From NCBI RefSeq assembly GCF_014066305.1, contig NW_023501086.1:62001-126000 (forward strand): a stretch of 64,000 nucleotides of DNA, written 5' to 3'. Origin of the DNA: Letharia columbiana (taxonomy: Eukaryota; Ascomycota; Lecanoromycetes; Lecanorales; Parmeliaceae). Position 1 is the first letter of the stretch; each line of letters opens with the position of its first letter. Made by a program: the position numbers and the translations under genes. Under the pieces are notes generated by a model. It was not told the origin of the DNA, did not search any database, and was given only the letters and a program-made list of their open reading frames with translations. Positions 35,001 to 47,300 of the stretch are shown in pieces.

Positions 35001-37281
35001 ATGCCAATTCGGCAGCAGTGTTGTAGGCTGCTAGCTTAACCGTGGGAGAGGGTGCAGGACCTCCAATAGGTGTCAAACAGCGGTCAACCATTTGCAAGCA
35101 TTTCGTGGCTTCGGTGCGGGCAATGGTGCCTGGATCCTGGCCCACTCTCAAGCACGTGTCAATCCAATGTACTTGCGGCAGTATCTCTGGACGACAAAGG
35201 ACAAGCATATTGATAAGTTGAGTCTTCATTGAATCATAATCTTGCAGCTTTGTATCTTTCTTCAGGGGGCAAATAGACCGTACTGCTAGGAATAACAGGG
35301 AAGTGCCGTTCTTTGCTAAAACCGCCGCGTTATCCTTCTCTGATAGCTCCGTTTGCCGTTGCCAGCTCCAAAGCCCCTGAATTACCATCTGCGAGATCAA
35401 TCTACTCCGTTGTGACCAGACATCGGTCAGGGCAGTCATTGCTTCGTTCCTCGCAGTAGGAATGCCAGCTGCCGCGATGAGATACAGAAAAGTCTGTGTC
35501 CAGGCATCCTTTGTATCCGCAGGTACCTTTTCAAGTTCATTCGAGCAAGCCACCAAAGCGCGAATTACCCACGAAAGATCTTCGTGGCTTGACAGCTTTG
35601 TATACACTCGTTGGTTGAGGAGGAAAGATGCTTGAGAAAGAGCCCGGTCGTAGACCTTAGCTTTGCGTAATGAGTTCCTGATGGCCTCACTCCCAATGAT
35701 TCGTAACATGATTGGGCATAAGGCGGTAGTTGTGAAAGCAGCTACGGCCAGTGGCCCTGCGACAATAGGGCTTTGCGCGACCTCATCGAAGATCTGCAAC
35801 AGCTTCGGGGCTATACTCTCCACAAAGTAGACAACGGTTGGGGGGACTTTGAGGGCCTGTTCTGATGCGTGAAGGCTACCGCCCGCTACCTTCCATAAAA
35901 CATCCCCAGCACTTAAGGTCCAAATCTTCCTGACACCTGGCTTCTTGTCACTCAAGCCCTTAGTAAAGGCATCCTCTACGTCCTTTGCGTGTTCTCTCTT
36001 GAAACTATCCGATGAAGAATGTAGGACCATCTGAGCATATTGAGTCGTCAAGGCAGCAACCTCGGCAGCCAAGGCGGTCTCATTAGGTTCTTTGCCTGCT
36101 GACTTAGCAATGGTTCGGCAGATCGACTCTGATTTTGATGAAACGTATGGTATTTGAGCCAGCATACGCGCTTGCACTAGACGTTGCTCCACCACAGTAA
36201 CCTTAGAGAATGATGCCGATAGGTCATCTGCGATCTTCTCCGAGAAAAATCTCTTGTTGAGCACGACTCATGAGGGCTGCAAACGCTGAAGAAGCTCCGT
36301 CACGGACTGCTGCAGTTTGAGACTTGGTGTTGGCTAGCAACGGTTTGAGCAAATGGTCCGCTATGATCTCGGCCAAGTCCACCTCAGGAGGCAAAGAACG
36401 GGCCATGGGTGGTACCAGACCTTGCACGACTTCCGGCGCTCTCAGAAGGGCTTTCTCGAGTGTAGGTATAATTTCCTTGCGTAGTTCCGCAGCTGTGGTA
36501 AAATTCTCGAAGAAGTCGTTCAAGGCACAGGCAATTTGTGACGGTACAGCTGTTCTAGATCCAAGGATCTCCCGTACGTAGAAAGCATAGTATTGGTCTT
36601 TGCCCAGGATAGGCTTGCTCTTGCGTGCACATACTCCAGCTATAACGCCTAACAGGACCGCTGTCCGGCTCCCAAGTGGTTGGTCTTTGGCTGTAAGTTG
36701 CCTGACAATCGCAGAGATCTTGGCTTCATCCCCAAGGAGATTTCGGACGGCACGCCTTGCAACCACGATAGCAGAGCGTTTGACAGTTTCCTTGCCTGAA
36801 GAGAGGCACACCTCCAATACCCTGGCGAATGACAGACATAGTTGTGGATCGGACTTTTCCCATGCTCTTGACAATATTATGGATCCCCACTCTACTAAAA
36901 CAAAGGCGTTAGAGGCAGCTAGCCCAGGCTTTGCCGTTTCTCTGCGATACCAATCTATAATTGCTGGAAGAGTAGAGGAATAATCGCTATTGTCGAGGAA
37001 AGCTTGGAGACATGATTGAACCGCACGGCGCGAAATGCGATCATTATAGTAGGGATAGGTCAGGAAAAGGATGTCGACGGCCTCAGCACAGGAGTGCTGC
37101 AATAGTTCTGTGAACTGTCAGCTACCTCAGCGAATGTTCTTTCACGGCTCTTACCTGACTGTACAATCTGTTGATGGAGGTTTGCCAGCCCATTCCCACG
37201 CTTTTTCGTGGAACTTGAGAGCAGTGCATCACGTAGGTGGCTGAGGCTGGTACTCTTGCTATCTTGACTTGCGTCTCCCAT
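29083..37281 (-). CDS. GCN1: Translational activator GCN1, HEAT-repeat protein, with one apparent frameshift
   Basis: Three exons (minus strand): 37,281-37,155, 37,107-29,692 and 29,640-29,083. Gcn1 binds colliding ribosomes and, with Gcn20, activates the eIF2-alpha kinase Gcn2 during amino-acid starvation. The protein is built of HEAT repeats throughout; the central part (for example RRGGAYGLAGIVKGKG and DLLGAMAYLDPQQLALSLPEI) is the conserved eEF3-like region, and FISDNCVLAAGKYLL is near the C-terminus. The frame changes near 36,241: QQEIFL is in one frame and EKIADDLSASFSKV in the next. Removing one G from CTCGGAGAAG gives QQEIFLEKIADD, as in the family, and a 2,699-residue product, close to the 2,672 of yeast Gcn1. 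Introns have GTAAGA and GTGAGT donors. Divergent from the helicase at 37,538. Confidence 0.9.
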
Positions 37282-37537
37282 GACTTCGAGGACGCGAATC
37301 CATGAGCGAGTCGAAGGATCAATGTAATTACGTTTTTAACGGTATCACTTCAGCACAAAAAATATCCGATATATTATGGGTAGGACAAAATGCCAAGCAT
37401 ATGGGGGTCGAGAGGGCAAATATCTGAACTCAAGTCTCCGAGTACTATCAACAGCGGGAGGAGAGTCCAGCCATTCAGAATTCACTTCCAGTCTTCCACA
37501 GTATCACTATCCACGACTACGCCTTAAGGCTAGTTGA
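37282..37537. promoter_or_regulatory. Shared divergent promoter region of GCN1 and a DHX29-type helicase
   Basis: Only 256 bp separate the two start codons, which point away from each other, so both core promoters must lie here. The region contains an A-rich stretch near 37,357-37,390. No defined transcription-factor site can be supported. Confidence 0.5.
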
Positions 37538-40500
37538 ATGGCGCCCAACAAGAAGAAAAAGAAGCCTGCGAGCAATCCAGCGCGTGGGTTTGCTACAACA
37601 TCCACAGCTTCAAAGTCGAAATACGATGAACCTAAGGAGATCGAAGGCGGTGTGCGGCTGGGTATCGTAGATGCGAATGCCCCTTCTACAGCTGCTGAAG
37701 ACGGCATGCGAGCGGAGTATTCTTCAAGTAGAGAGCCCGAGAAGGCGCTATACGAGCTAACCCCCGAGGAGCTTGAGTCACAGCTCGAAGATTCTGGTCT
37801 TCAGCTTCTCGTCGAAAGTCACGGAGAGAAGACGAAGAAGGATATCTCTAGACAGTATTCAAGACTTCAGACAGAGAAACGTTTGCTGCGTTCACAAGCA
37901 GAGCACCTCGGCATTCGTCAATGGCTACCTCCAGAGATAATGCAAATTATCACAGACTTACTGCAAGCACAAGAAGACAACAACGGACATCTATCTGCAA
38001 ATCTTGACAGTAACAAAGCAACTATGGGTCTCTCCGAGGACGACCTGCTGATCAAGTTATGGGCATTGAAAAGACTCCTTCCACTGCTGGGTTTTCCTGA
38101 GCAAAGGACGGATCTGGCGCTTTGCCACTTACTAACAACGATGAATAAATCAGGCTCACAGAGTCTATCTTCAGGCAAAGAGTCAATTTGGGGCCTCGAC
38201 GAATGCCTTGCTTGGTTGGCTTTGGATTCCGAGCCGGCAGATTTACCCAGGTTTGACGCTCGCGAAGGGCAGTCCCATTATTCAAATGACCAACAACGGT
38301 CCGGAGTAATGACTAATACACCGGCAACTACCCCTACAGACTCGAGGCCTGAATCCCCTCTCAGCAAAGAATATCCTTCGCAGCAATCTCGAACTCCTGA
38401 TGAAGATAGCTCTGTCTCTTCTGCAAGCGACTCAGACAGTGATGTAGAGCCAGAACATCTGGTGACAAAGTATCTACAGTTACAATCGCGCTTACATGAG
38501 ATCAGCCCTGAATTGACTGAGATTGATGCCAGACGGCAGCGGCGGGGCAAGGGTAAGCAGTCCGTCGTTAATGGCAATACGGACTCTGCAAGTAAGCGGA
38601 GAACCGAGCGTCTCACGGCTAAGATCCACAAGATCAGGTCGGATCTCTTGTTCGACGAGGACAAAGCCAATAGCAAATGGGCAGAGATCCATATCGACCT
38701 TATGCAAGAGGCTGCGGAGCGCAAAAGGCTTGGTATAAGGAATGACGCAGAGCAACAGAAAGTTATGCCAACTGTACAAAGCAATGCAAAACTTGCAGAA
38801 TCCAAGGATGGCGATGATGACACGGATGGCATGCTTGGCGGGTTCTTTACCAGCCTTCCAGACACGGCAACGGACCCAGCGACTGGTTTGAGCATTATGA
38901 GTACTGTAACTCAAGAAGGCGATAACGTGGAAATCAGAGACTTTGGAAAATGGACTGGCATGAGCCCTCGTAGGGTCTTAGAGGAAGCATGCAAAGCACG
39001 GTGGGACTTCCACATTGTATCGCTGACAGTGTTTGCTGACGTTAGACAGAGATTCTGCCTCCCAAGTCACCTACAAGCCGATATCTGCAACCTCCTTTTC
39101 GAATCGACATCTCGTCGAGGTGAGATGGTCGCGAATGCAAGATCCCACGATTGCAATGTCTATTGAAAAACTCATCTGCCAAAGCGATGCTCGTTCCGTA
39201 AAGATTGAGATGGTGGCGGTTTCTTGCCCGACTGGGGCCCAATCAGAGGCATATATCTCAACTGTCGCCATGTTCCTGGTATTTGCTTCGTCTCAAAAAG
39301 AGGAAAAGGTGCATCTGCGCTTGCCATCAACCTGGAGAGACCTCTGGAAAGAGTTATCTCAGTTGAAGAAAGACCAAGACGAAGCAGCCGATCGCCAGGT
39401 CTTACGCGAGCTCCGCAGTATGATAGCTGAGCACGGCCAGGCGGATAAGAATTTGGACGAACAGAGTAACGGCATTTCATTAAAGACTCTCAACAAGGAG
39501 CCCAAAGCTGCGGACTGGCGTCAGATGCAAGGAGACAGCTTCTCACCTCCCGCAGTCCGATCTGACGACATCAAAGCATTATGGGCATCGAAGCTATCCA
39601 CATCTTCTTACCAGCACATGCTCACCTCTCGCATGAGCTTGCCAATATGGAATTTCAAAGATGACCTTATGGATGCCATAAGAGATAATCAAGTGGTGAT
39701 CATATGTGGTGAGACAGGCTGCGGAAAAAGTACGCAGGTGCCAGCTTTCATACTAGAGCATGAGCTTTTAGGCGGGCGTCCCTGCAAAGTCTACTGCACC
39801 GAGCCTCGACGAATCTCTGCCATTTCTTTGGCACGACGTGTGAGCGAAGAGCTTGGAGAACGGAAGGGCGATGTCGGCACCTTTCGATCGCTTGTTGGGT
39901 TTGCTATAAGACTGGAAAGCAAATTCAACCCGCAGACGAGGCTTGTGTATGCGACTACTGGGATTGTGATGCGTATGCTGGAGAGGTCAGATGACCTCGG
40001 AGACATCACACATCTTGTTCTTGACGAAGTGCACGAGAGGAGCATCGACAGCGACTTCCTCTTGATAGTCCTTCGGAAGCTGCTGGAGAGGCGATCAGAC
40101 CTCAAGGTCGTTCTCATGTCAGCTACCGTCAATGCAGAGCGTTTCTCGGATTATCTGGGCGGAGCACCCATTATGAACGTGCCTGGGCGCACCTTCCCCG
40201 TCGACACGAAATATTTAGAGGATGCAGTGGAAGTCACGAACTTCAACGCCGACTCGGGATCTCATGGTGGTGCTGAGGCTGTGGAAATCGATGACGACGA
40301 CGCAGCGAAAGTTCCATCCCAGATTGCTGATCTCCAAGGATACAGCCCAAAGACTCTAAGCACATTGGCAAAACTCGACGAATATCGCGTCAGCTACAGT
40401 CTCATAGTCCGGCTTCTTGAAACGATCGCTACCTCTGAGTTTTACTTCCCTTACAGCAAGGCGATCTTAGTATTCCTGCCTGGCATGGCAGAAATCAGGC

Positions 40501-42100
40501 GACTTAACGACATGCTCGCCGGCCACCGCACATTCACAACTGGATGGTACATCTACGCTTTACACTCTACGATTGCTACAGATGAGCAGGAACGAGCCTT
40601 TCTCGTCCCTCCACCAGGAGTTCGCAAGATCGTTCTCGCTACGAATATCGCAGAAACTGGTATCACCATTCCTGATGTTACTTGCGTGATTGACACAGGG
40701 AAGCATAAGGAGATGAGGTATATTAGTCTCTGACCAACGTTTACTCGACGCTGACGGTGATCAAGATTTGATGAGCGGCGGCAGCTTTCCAGATTGATTG
40801 AAGCATTCATCTCCCGAGCTAACGCAAAACAACGACGTGGACGAGCAGGTCGGGTCCAGAAAGGCCTTTGCTTTCATCTCTTCACCAAGAATCGCCATGA
40901 CAACATCGTAAGTGGAGTCTCAACATCCACAGCGCTATTCTGACATTTGAGCAGATGCCTGGAGAACAAACCCCTGAAATGCTTAGGCTTTCCCTACAAG
41001 ACCTAGTTTTACGCGTCAAGATCTGCAAGCTTGGCGGCATTGAACAGACACTCTCAGAAGCCCTCGATCCTCCCTCCTTGAAGAACATCAGACGCGCGAT
41101 AGATTCTCTTGTCGATGTCAAAGCCCTTACAGCTGCAGAAGATCTGACGCCTCTGGGGCGGCAGCTTGCAAGACTGCCGCTCGATGTGTTTCTGGGCAAG
41201 CTGCTCTTACTTGGTACCATTTTCGGATGCCTCGATGCAATGCTCACCATAGCTGCCATCCTTTCCTCCAAGTCACCTTTCTCAGTACCTATGGGTACTA
41301 TATCGCAAGCAGATACGGCACGGCAAGCTTTCAAGAAGGGGGACTCTGATCTTCTTACAGTCTACAACACTTACTGCGCATGGCGACGAGTGTGCGGCGG
41401 CTCGACCGCAATGTCCGAACAACAATTCTGCCAGAGGAACTTTCTGAGTCAGCAGACATTATCCAATATTGAAGATACGAAGTCGCAGCTTACTGCCTCT
41501 TTGGTGGACGCTGGATTCGTAATCCTGAACGAGGCTGAGAAAGGATGCCTCAACAAGGTCCGATATTGGTCCAGGCTCCGAAGCTTCGTCGAACTACCTG
41601 ATCGCTACAGCAGCAATAACAAGAACGACCTCATTCTCAACTCCGTCATCGCTTGGAGCTTCTACCCCAAGCTCCTCAGACGAGAAGGCAAAGGTTGGAA
41701 GAACATCGCGAACAACCAGACGGTCAGCTTGCATCCCACGTCCGTCAACAAAGGTGCCGAGCGCCCGCCGCAATGGCTGTCATTCTACCACATCATGCAA
41801 TCGAGCAACAAGTTCTACAACGCCCATGAGACGAGTCCAGTAGAGAGTTTTGCGGTTGCTCTCGTCTGCGGTGAAGCGGAGTTCAAGATGTACTCGGGGG
41901 TGATAGTGGTGGATGGCAATCGGATTCGCTTTGCCCTGGATGAGTGGAAGACGTTCTTGGCCCTCAAAGTTTTGCGTGGTCAGATCAGGCAGATAATGAC
42001 ACAGGCGTTTCGCAGTCCTGGACGTGGGTTGTCGGCGCAGCAGCAGGCGTGGCTAGATGTGTGGCAAAAGATCTTCTCGGATTCTAAAGTAAGGGCTTGA
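37538..42100 (+). CDS. DEAH/RHA-family helicase, DHX29/YLR419W type
   Basis: Four exons give 1,472 residues: 37,538-39,000, 39,050-40,717, 40,766-40,907 and 40,955-42,100, with introns of 49, 48 and 47 nt. The N-terminus is Lys-rich ([10 protein letters not shown]), followed by a long region with acidic and Ser-rich stretches. The helicase core shows P-loop GETGCGKS (about residue 708), DEVH in place of DEAH (about 813), [16 protein letters not shown] and QRRGRAGR (about 1,066, assembled across an intron). HA2/winged-helix and OB-fold domains follow. DHX29/DHX57-like proteins and yeast YLR419W are large helicases tied to translation initiation on structured mRNAs (known for DHX29); that role here is inferred. 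Complete and in frame; probably cytoplasmic. It shares a promoter with GCN1. Confidence 0.85.
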
Positions 42101-42352
42101 TATTAAGCTCATATCTACCAGTTCTCGTGTTATATACTTAGCGTGTCCGGGGCAAGAAGTCACTCCGTTTTCTAATTTGTCGGACCTTGGACAAGTGACG
42201 GCTCTCAAGAGCCAATGATGTTCACCTCCAGCCGCTCAAAGTTGCTAAGTCAGTACTGCTGATCTTTTAGCATCCTGAATTTCCCTACAACTTCTGCGAT
42301 AAATCTAGGAAATCTACTCTTCTAGCAAACCATACTAATTGAATGTACTGAC

Positions 42353-43614
42353 ATGTCAGCCTCGCTTCTTTCGCCCTTCGAATGCCTACTCGCTGGCGTA
42401 AAGCAGCCAATCTCAGTGAACATCCGGTTGTACCACCCGGCCTACTCCCCCGCCTTTCCTACCACCTACCTTCACTCCTTCCTTCCTCTAGTGTCCAAGC
42501 TCTCTTTACGACGCGTATCCCCAATAACGAAAGCCTGGGTCGACTCTGCGGATCCTTCGGTCTTCTCAAACCTCAGTCTCCTTTTTCCCCTCAACATCTT
42601 CTCGACCGAAGAACTGTCAGCCCTCCACAACATCTCCCCACAATGTGAACACCTCACCGTCACCGTGGCGCAATATACTCCGGTACCCAGACGTAACGAC
42701 GTTACCCCCCTGCCATCTTTCCCCCGCTTGGAACACCTCGACCTCACCGCCCCGGATGATGACCCTTTTCAGGGTCTCCTCTCCTTCCGCCTCGCGCTCC
42801 AATGTGCACACATACCGCTCCTCACCCGCCTCACAATCAACAACCTCTCTTTCTCCGGCATCCAAGCCCTCCGCTGGGGCAGCTTCACCTCCTTCGGCGA
42901 TGCCGGCTGGACGGGCAAGAACGTGTGGCACGGGTTGAAAGAGCTCGATGTCAAAGTCGTGCGCCGGCACGACGACAAGACGCATGAGAAAGAGCACCAC
43001 TTCAACCACGAAGCAGCACAGTGGGACACGGAGCCCGTCAAGGCCCGAAGACGCGTCGAAGAAGATTGGCGCACCTGCACCCGGGTGCTGCACGATTGGC
43101 TCCACTCCTTCGCCGCTGACGGACAGCTGCACACGTTCAGGTTCGAATGGGTCGACGGCGAAGGACCGAATCCTTTCCTCCTGGATGAATATGCCTCCGT
43201 TGAGGGGAAGAAGGAGTGGTTCAGCGCGCCTCGCATTCGCTGGACTGGGCTCAGAGAGCTGTGGCTTGGGAACATGATCGTTTCGTTGATGGATGTACGG
43301 CTGATGAAGGAGAGAATGCGCGGGTTGGAAAGGCTCGTGGTGCGGTCTGAATGTCTGAATCACGGCCTTGAGGGCATAACATTTGCCGCGGATGGGAAGA
43401 TGTGGGTCGAACTCCTCGTGGAAGGTCACCGCATGGGATTGTGGTCGGAAGTGAAGCACGGTCTCTCGTCGGCAGGAGCGAGGGGGGTTGTTACAGGGAG
43501 AGTCTGTTGTCCGAGGATAGAGCGTCGATGGTGCTGCCTTTCATGCTGGATGTTTCGCCGGAAGATGAGACGTGTTTGGGATTAGCTAGCTCTTCTGCTT
43601 CCACACCCGTCTAG
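42353..43614 (+). CDS. Unknown protein, F-box/LRR-like architecture, apparent 3' frameshift
   Basis: The frame from 42,353 encodes a protein-like sequence with LxxLxL-type strands (FPRLEHLDLTAP, LLTRLTINNLSF, GLKELDVKVV, GLRELWLGNMIV, GLERLVVRS), as in fungal leucine-rich F-box-type proteins. No clear F-box is seen at the N-terminus. Near 43,430-43,490 the frame becomes basic and unnatural (CCPRIERRWCCLSCWMFRR), whereas the neighbouring frame continues as CYRESLLSEDRASMVLPFML and SPEDETCLGLASSS, ending at 43,614. A one-base loss, perhaps at the G6 run in GAGGGGGGTT (about 43,479-43,484), would give about 420 residues. No function can be assigned. Confidence 0.55.
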
Positions 43615-44340
43615 CGGTGTTCTGTCGGCCAGCTACAACTATCTTGCGGAAAACCAACCTCACTGAGTATTATGGAGGTACCTTAGTACTTGTATATCCA
43701 TGCTACTTGCTCATGACTCGAAACACGCCCCCACCTACTCAGCCCATGACTCGGACAGTGCTAACTTTTTCACCGCTTCTCAACGTCCACTCTACGTATA
43801 TTGATATTTACGCGCACCGAGTGTTATCCTGACCTGGAGACCCTTCGTCTGAGTGGGATGGGAAATATTGGATACGTAAGGACCATAGATATGTATGAAT
43901 AGGACTTTCATAGCGAAGGGCCTCACTCCTTTGCGGACACGAATTCATTGGAAAGAATTGCATTGATTGAGTAAAATTTGCGCTATGGAATTTATAGTAC
44001 ACTATCCTGAAGAGCGGATTCGCTCGACGATGGGGTATTGAATTGGATTTTGACGATAATGAAGCCTAATTGGGGAAAACGTAACCACTCATGCGTCAAG
44101 GTCTGGCAGAAGTTATATTAACCTCGAGATGGGGACAATCTAGCCAGGACCTGCACAAGAAAGTAATCGATCCAATGGCTGCGAACCGATAAGTAATTAT
44201 GCTGGTGTGTATGATGGGGTATTAATGGAGGCTGAAGTGCCTGTATCCGAAGGTAAAAGATCGGCGAGGAATCGAAATTGCTGTCGTATGTGCGGAGAAG
44301 AATCAGTATTACTGCTTGCCGTCAAGGGCCCGAGAGAGGA
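43615..44340. other. Intergenic region
   Basis: These 726 bp lie between two convergent genes (the unknown LRR-like gene and the JmjC gene). They must hold both terminators. No open frame with protein-like content was found. Confidence 0.45.
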
Positions 44341-47300
44341 CTAGTTGTGGCGGCTGTGCTTGAGAGGGGATTCATCGGACTCATCGCCACGCTTTGTCTT
44401 AGAGATGCGCCATTCATGTGGCATCAGAAGACGACCAGTGACAGCATCTCGTGGTCGGATTCCGCCGATGGGACTGCCATCGTCATTGTCTGATGGGTCA
44501 TGTGAATGTCCAAAAGCGTTATCTGTGTCCCACATGTCAGGCTCGTAAGGGTTGGAAGTCATACGAATAGCCTTCCGGTGTGTGCTTGGCTGAGTTCTGG
44601 ATGCTTGAGCTGAGTGATCGATCCAGTCGCCGTCATCTGAGACGCGGTCCATGGCTTTAAGACCTGACAAGCGCTTGGATGGACGACTGTCGTTCTCACG
44701 CTCTTGAGAGGTACTAGCTTCTGAGGTTTGGCATGGCGAAAGGGAAGCGGAGGGACATTCGAGACCTGAGCGACGACGGTGGCCACTTCGTGGGCTGCTC
44801 AATGTGTTGGAGAAGACGAATTTCAGATCGAAGTCGTCGGGCTGCCCGGCAGCACAGCTGCGAGTGCAGTGCTGATATATGTTCTCTCGATGGAACACCT
44901 TGCAGCGGTCACTGGCGTACAGAATCTCTTCTGTGATGTTCGGTCCAGAAGTATATGCTTGATGGTATGCATACGGGAAGGTTATCACCATCTCGCCCTG
45001 GTGCTGGACCACTTCTGTACAGTTGACGTCATAGAATGACAGGGTCGCATGTGGCACGTACATTGGCTGGTGTGCAACAAATTGGCTGCACGTCGGAGGC
45101 TTTGGAGGTCGACCGAGTAGATTTCCACTGTCCTGTGTGATGTGCACGAATTCTTCAAGCTTTGCATGGTGCTCTGGTAGGGTCACTGTCAAGATTCTGG
45201 GAGCACCAGAGTGATGGTAATTGAGCGAGTAAGCGGCATACTTATTCGTCTGCAGCGGAGACAGTGGACCGGGACCATCAGCGATATGGAAGACAGACAT
45301 GTTGATGCCTGATTGAGTCGATCGAGAAGATGCGAAGCGGTTGCCAAGGAAGTCCTCAATGTTTGGATTTTTGCAGTTCAGAGCAGCTCGCAGAATAGGA
45401 GTCGCTATCAAGGAACAGTCAGCAGCTATTCCTTTGTGGAAAGTTCTCATGAGAAGGTAATGGATCAAAGAGAGTGTGTCATACCTGGCTCGTTCAAAGC
45501 GCACAACACGGCTACGTCCTGCTCCTCGCTATGCCGAATCATTCTCCTCTCTTCATATGGCTTAAGCACATGATTCTCTTTCCAGACATCATTGCGACTG
45601 ATAGCTTCTGGGCTAATCGCGCGCTTCTTGATGACCCCATCTTTGTCCCGTTGAATCATATGCAACCATTCATCGGCTCCTAAGGAAGTTGAGTCATCTG
45701 TTGTGAGCATATCGTAAATCTTGGAAGGCTCTGCCGTCGCATCTTGATTCAAGCTTATGCTGACTTTCATGGTCTTGATGACAGGCGATTCGGGTAACTC
45801 ACTTCTTCTTGGAGAGAAGACCGGCGATAGGCTGTGGGAGGGTCAGAGCTAGATTGTTGAAGGATAGAGACCCGCCGAAAGGAGACTTACAGTTCGGAAG
45901 GTACGATGACCTTGACAACGCCCATCTTGCGACCGGCTATCTCCTCGACGTCTTTCAAGAAGCGGCCAAAATCCGAGAAAGCAGCCGCTGTCGGGGTGAA
46001 GACGTGCAAGCCTTTCTCCATGCGAAAAGCACCTTGGTGGCCTTCCGGAATGTCTGCTGTGGCATGGTATGCCGGCTTTTTGCGACCTTGTGCATCCGTC
46101 TCATGCTGTGATGGATGTGGGTTGTATCGAGGCGAGCTCACGAGCTCATGGATTCTCGCTATGCCCAAAATAAAGTCAGCAAGCTAATCTACAGAAGGGG
46201 GCTGCGGTGGTAGGCAGGTAAATAGCCAGATCGCTTAACTTTAGCGCCCGGAAGAGAAGAGTACTAGAGTTGACTGACCTTTCTGATTATCCCACGTCAG
46301 CCACGCCAACTCGCCTGCCAATTCACCTGCCAAATTCTGATCCCGCAGGCTTCCATCCCTAGATTTCATTCCCTGCCTAAGCATTGTTGGACTTGTTGAC
46401 ATCAGCTGAGGATGGCTCCGACGATTTGTTTTGATATAACTCGACGGATCCTCCTCTTCGTCTGCTTCCTCGTCCTGAAAGTTCACCTCCTTCCTATACT
46501 CCTGCTGCCTCTGGTACGAAGATGGCCCAAGGTTGCTACTATCTTCAGCATAAAATGCCTTGGTCCCTTTTTCAGCACCTCTAAGCTCGGCGAGCATGAG
46601 CGAACCGAGGTTCAGGTTCTTCCTAGGCGTTGGAGGCTTGTTCTTCACAAAGTCTAAAAGGCTTTTGCGTGCGCTGCGTGTCAAGCGTACCTTAGGCCGA
46701 TCGTCCTTCAAACCGGAGAGCGTTTCTATTTCAGCCTCGGACTCTGGCTGTGGAGACTGGTTGTGTGCCTCAATCTCGCGGAGCATCAGTGGTTCACGCC
46801 GCAGCTTCGATGATGCTGGCTTCGACGAACGCGCAGTCCTGGGCTGGAGGTGTTTTTGCTCAGATTCTGAGTCAGACCCTGGAGCTTCGTTGTAGTCCTC
46901 GAGCTCGCGAAGCATCTTCAAAGTGCGCTTTGGCTTTGGCATTGCTGACTGCGAACAACCTGTAGTGAATGACTGGATCGTCTCTGGCGCAGGCTCTGAC
47001 TCAGGCTCTGGGGACTCGTTGTGTGGCTCAAGTTCACGGAGCATCCTGGATTTGAGCTTTGGCTTTCGTACTGTTGGTTGCGCGGAAAGAGCACCGTTGA
47101 GCTGCACATCGATTGACGTCGCAGCATACGAGAGTACTTGAGAAGTACTTGGTACTTGGGAATCTTGCTGGATTTCGCTCACTGCATCTTGGGCAGCGGC
47201 GAAATCGGATTCGATGTTTTGCTGGACTTGGCTAAGACTCGGCTTGTGGATGTTCTGTTGGTGGGAACCGTGGTCTATTCGTTGAACCTCGCGATCCAGC

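Noticed and set aside
38278..38914. Minus-strand frames of 140-205 codons opposite the DHX29-type helicase
   Set aside because: They are antisense shadows of a clearly conserved exon and their sequence is low-complexity Ser/Leu.
42617..43459. 280-codon minus-strand frame opposite the LRR-like gene
   Set aside because: Its start falls inside the other gene, it has no recognisable motif, and the plus strand shows regular LxxLxL strands; kept as a shadow.
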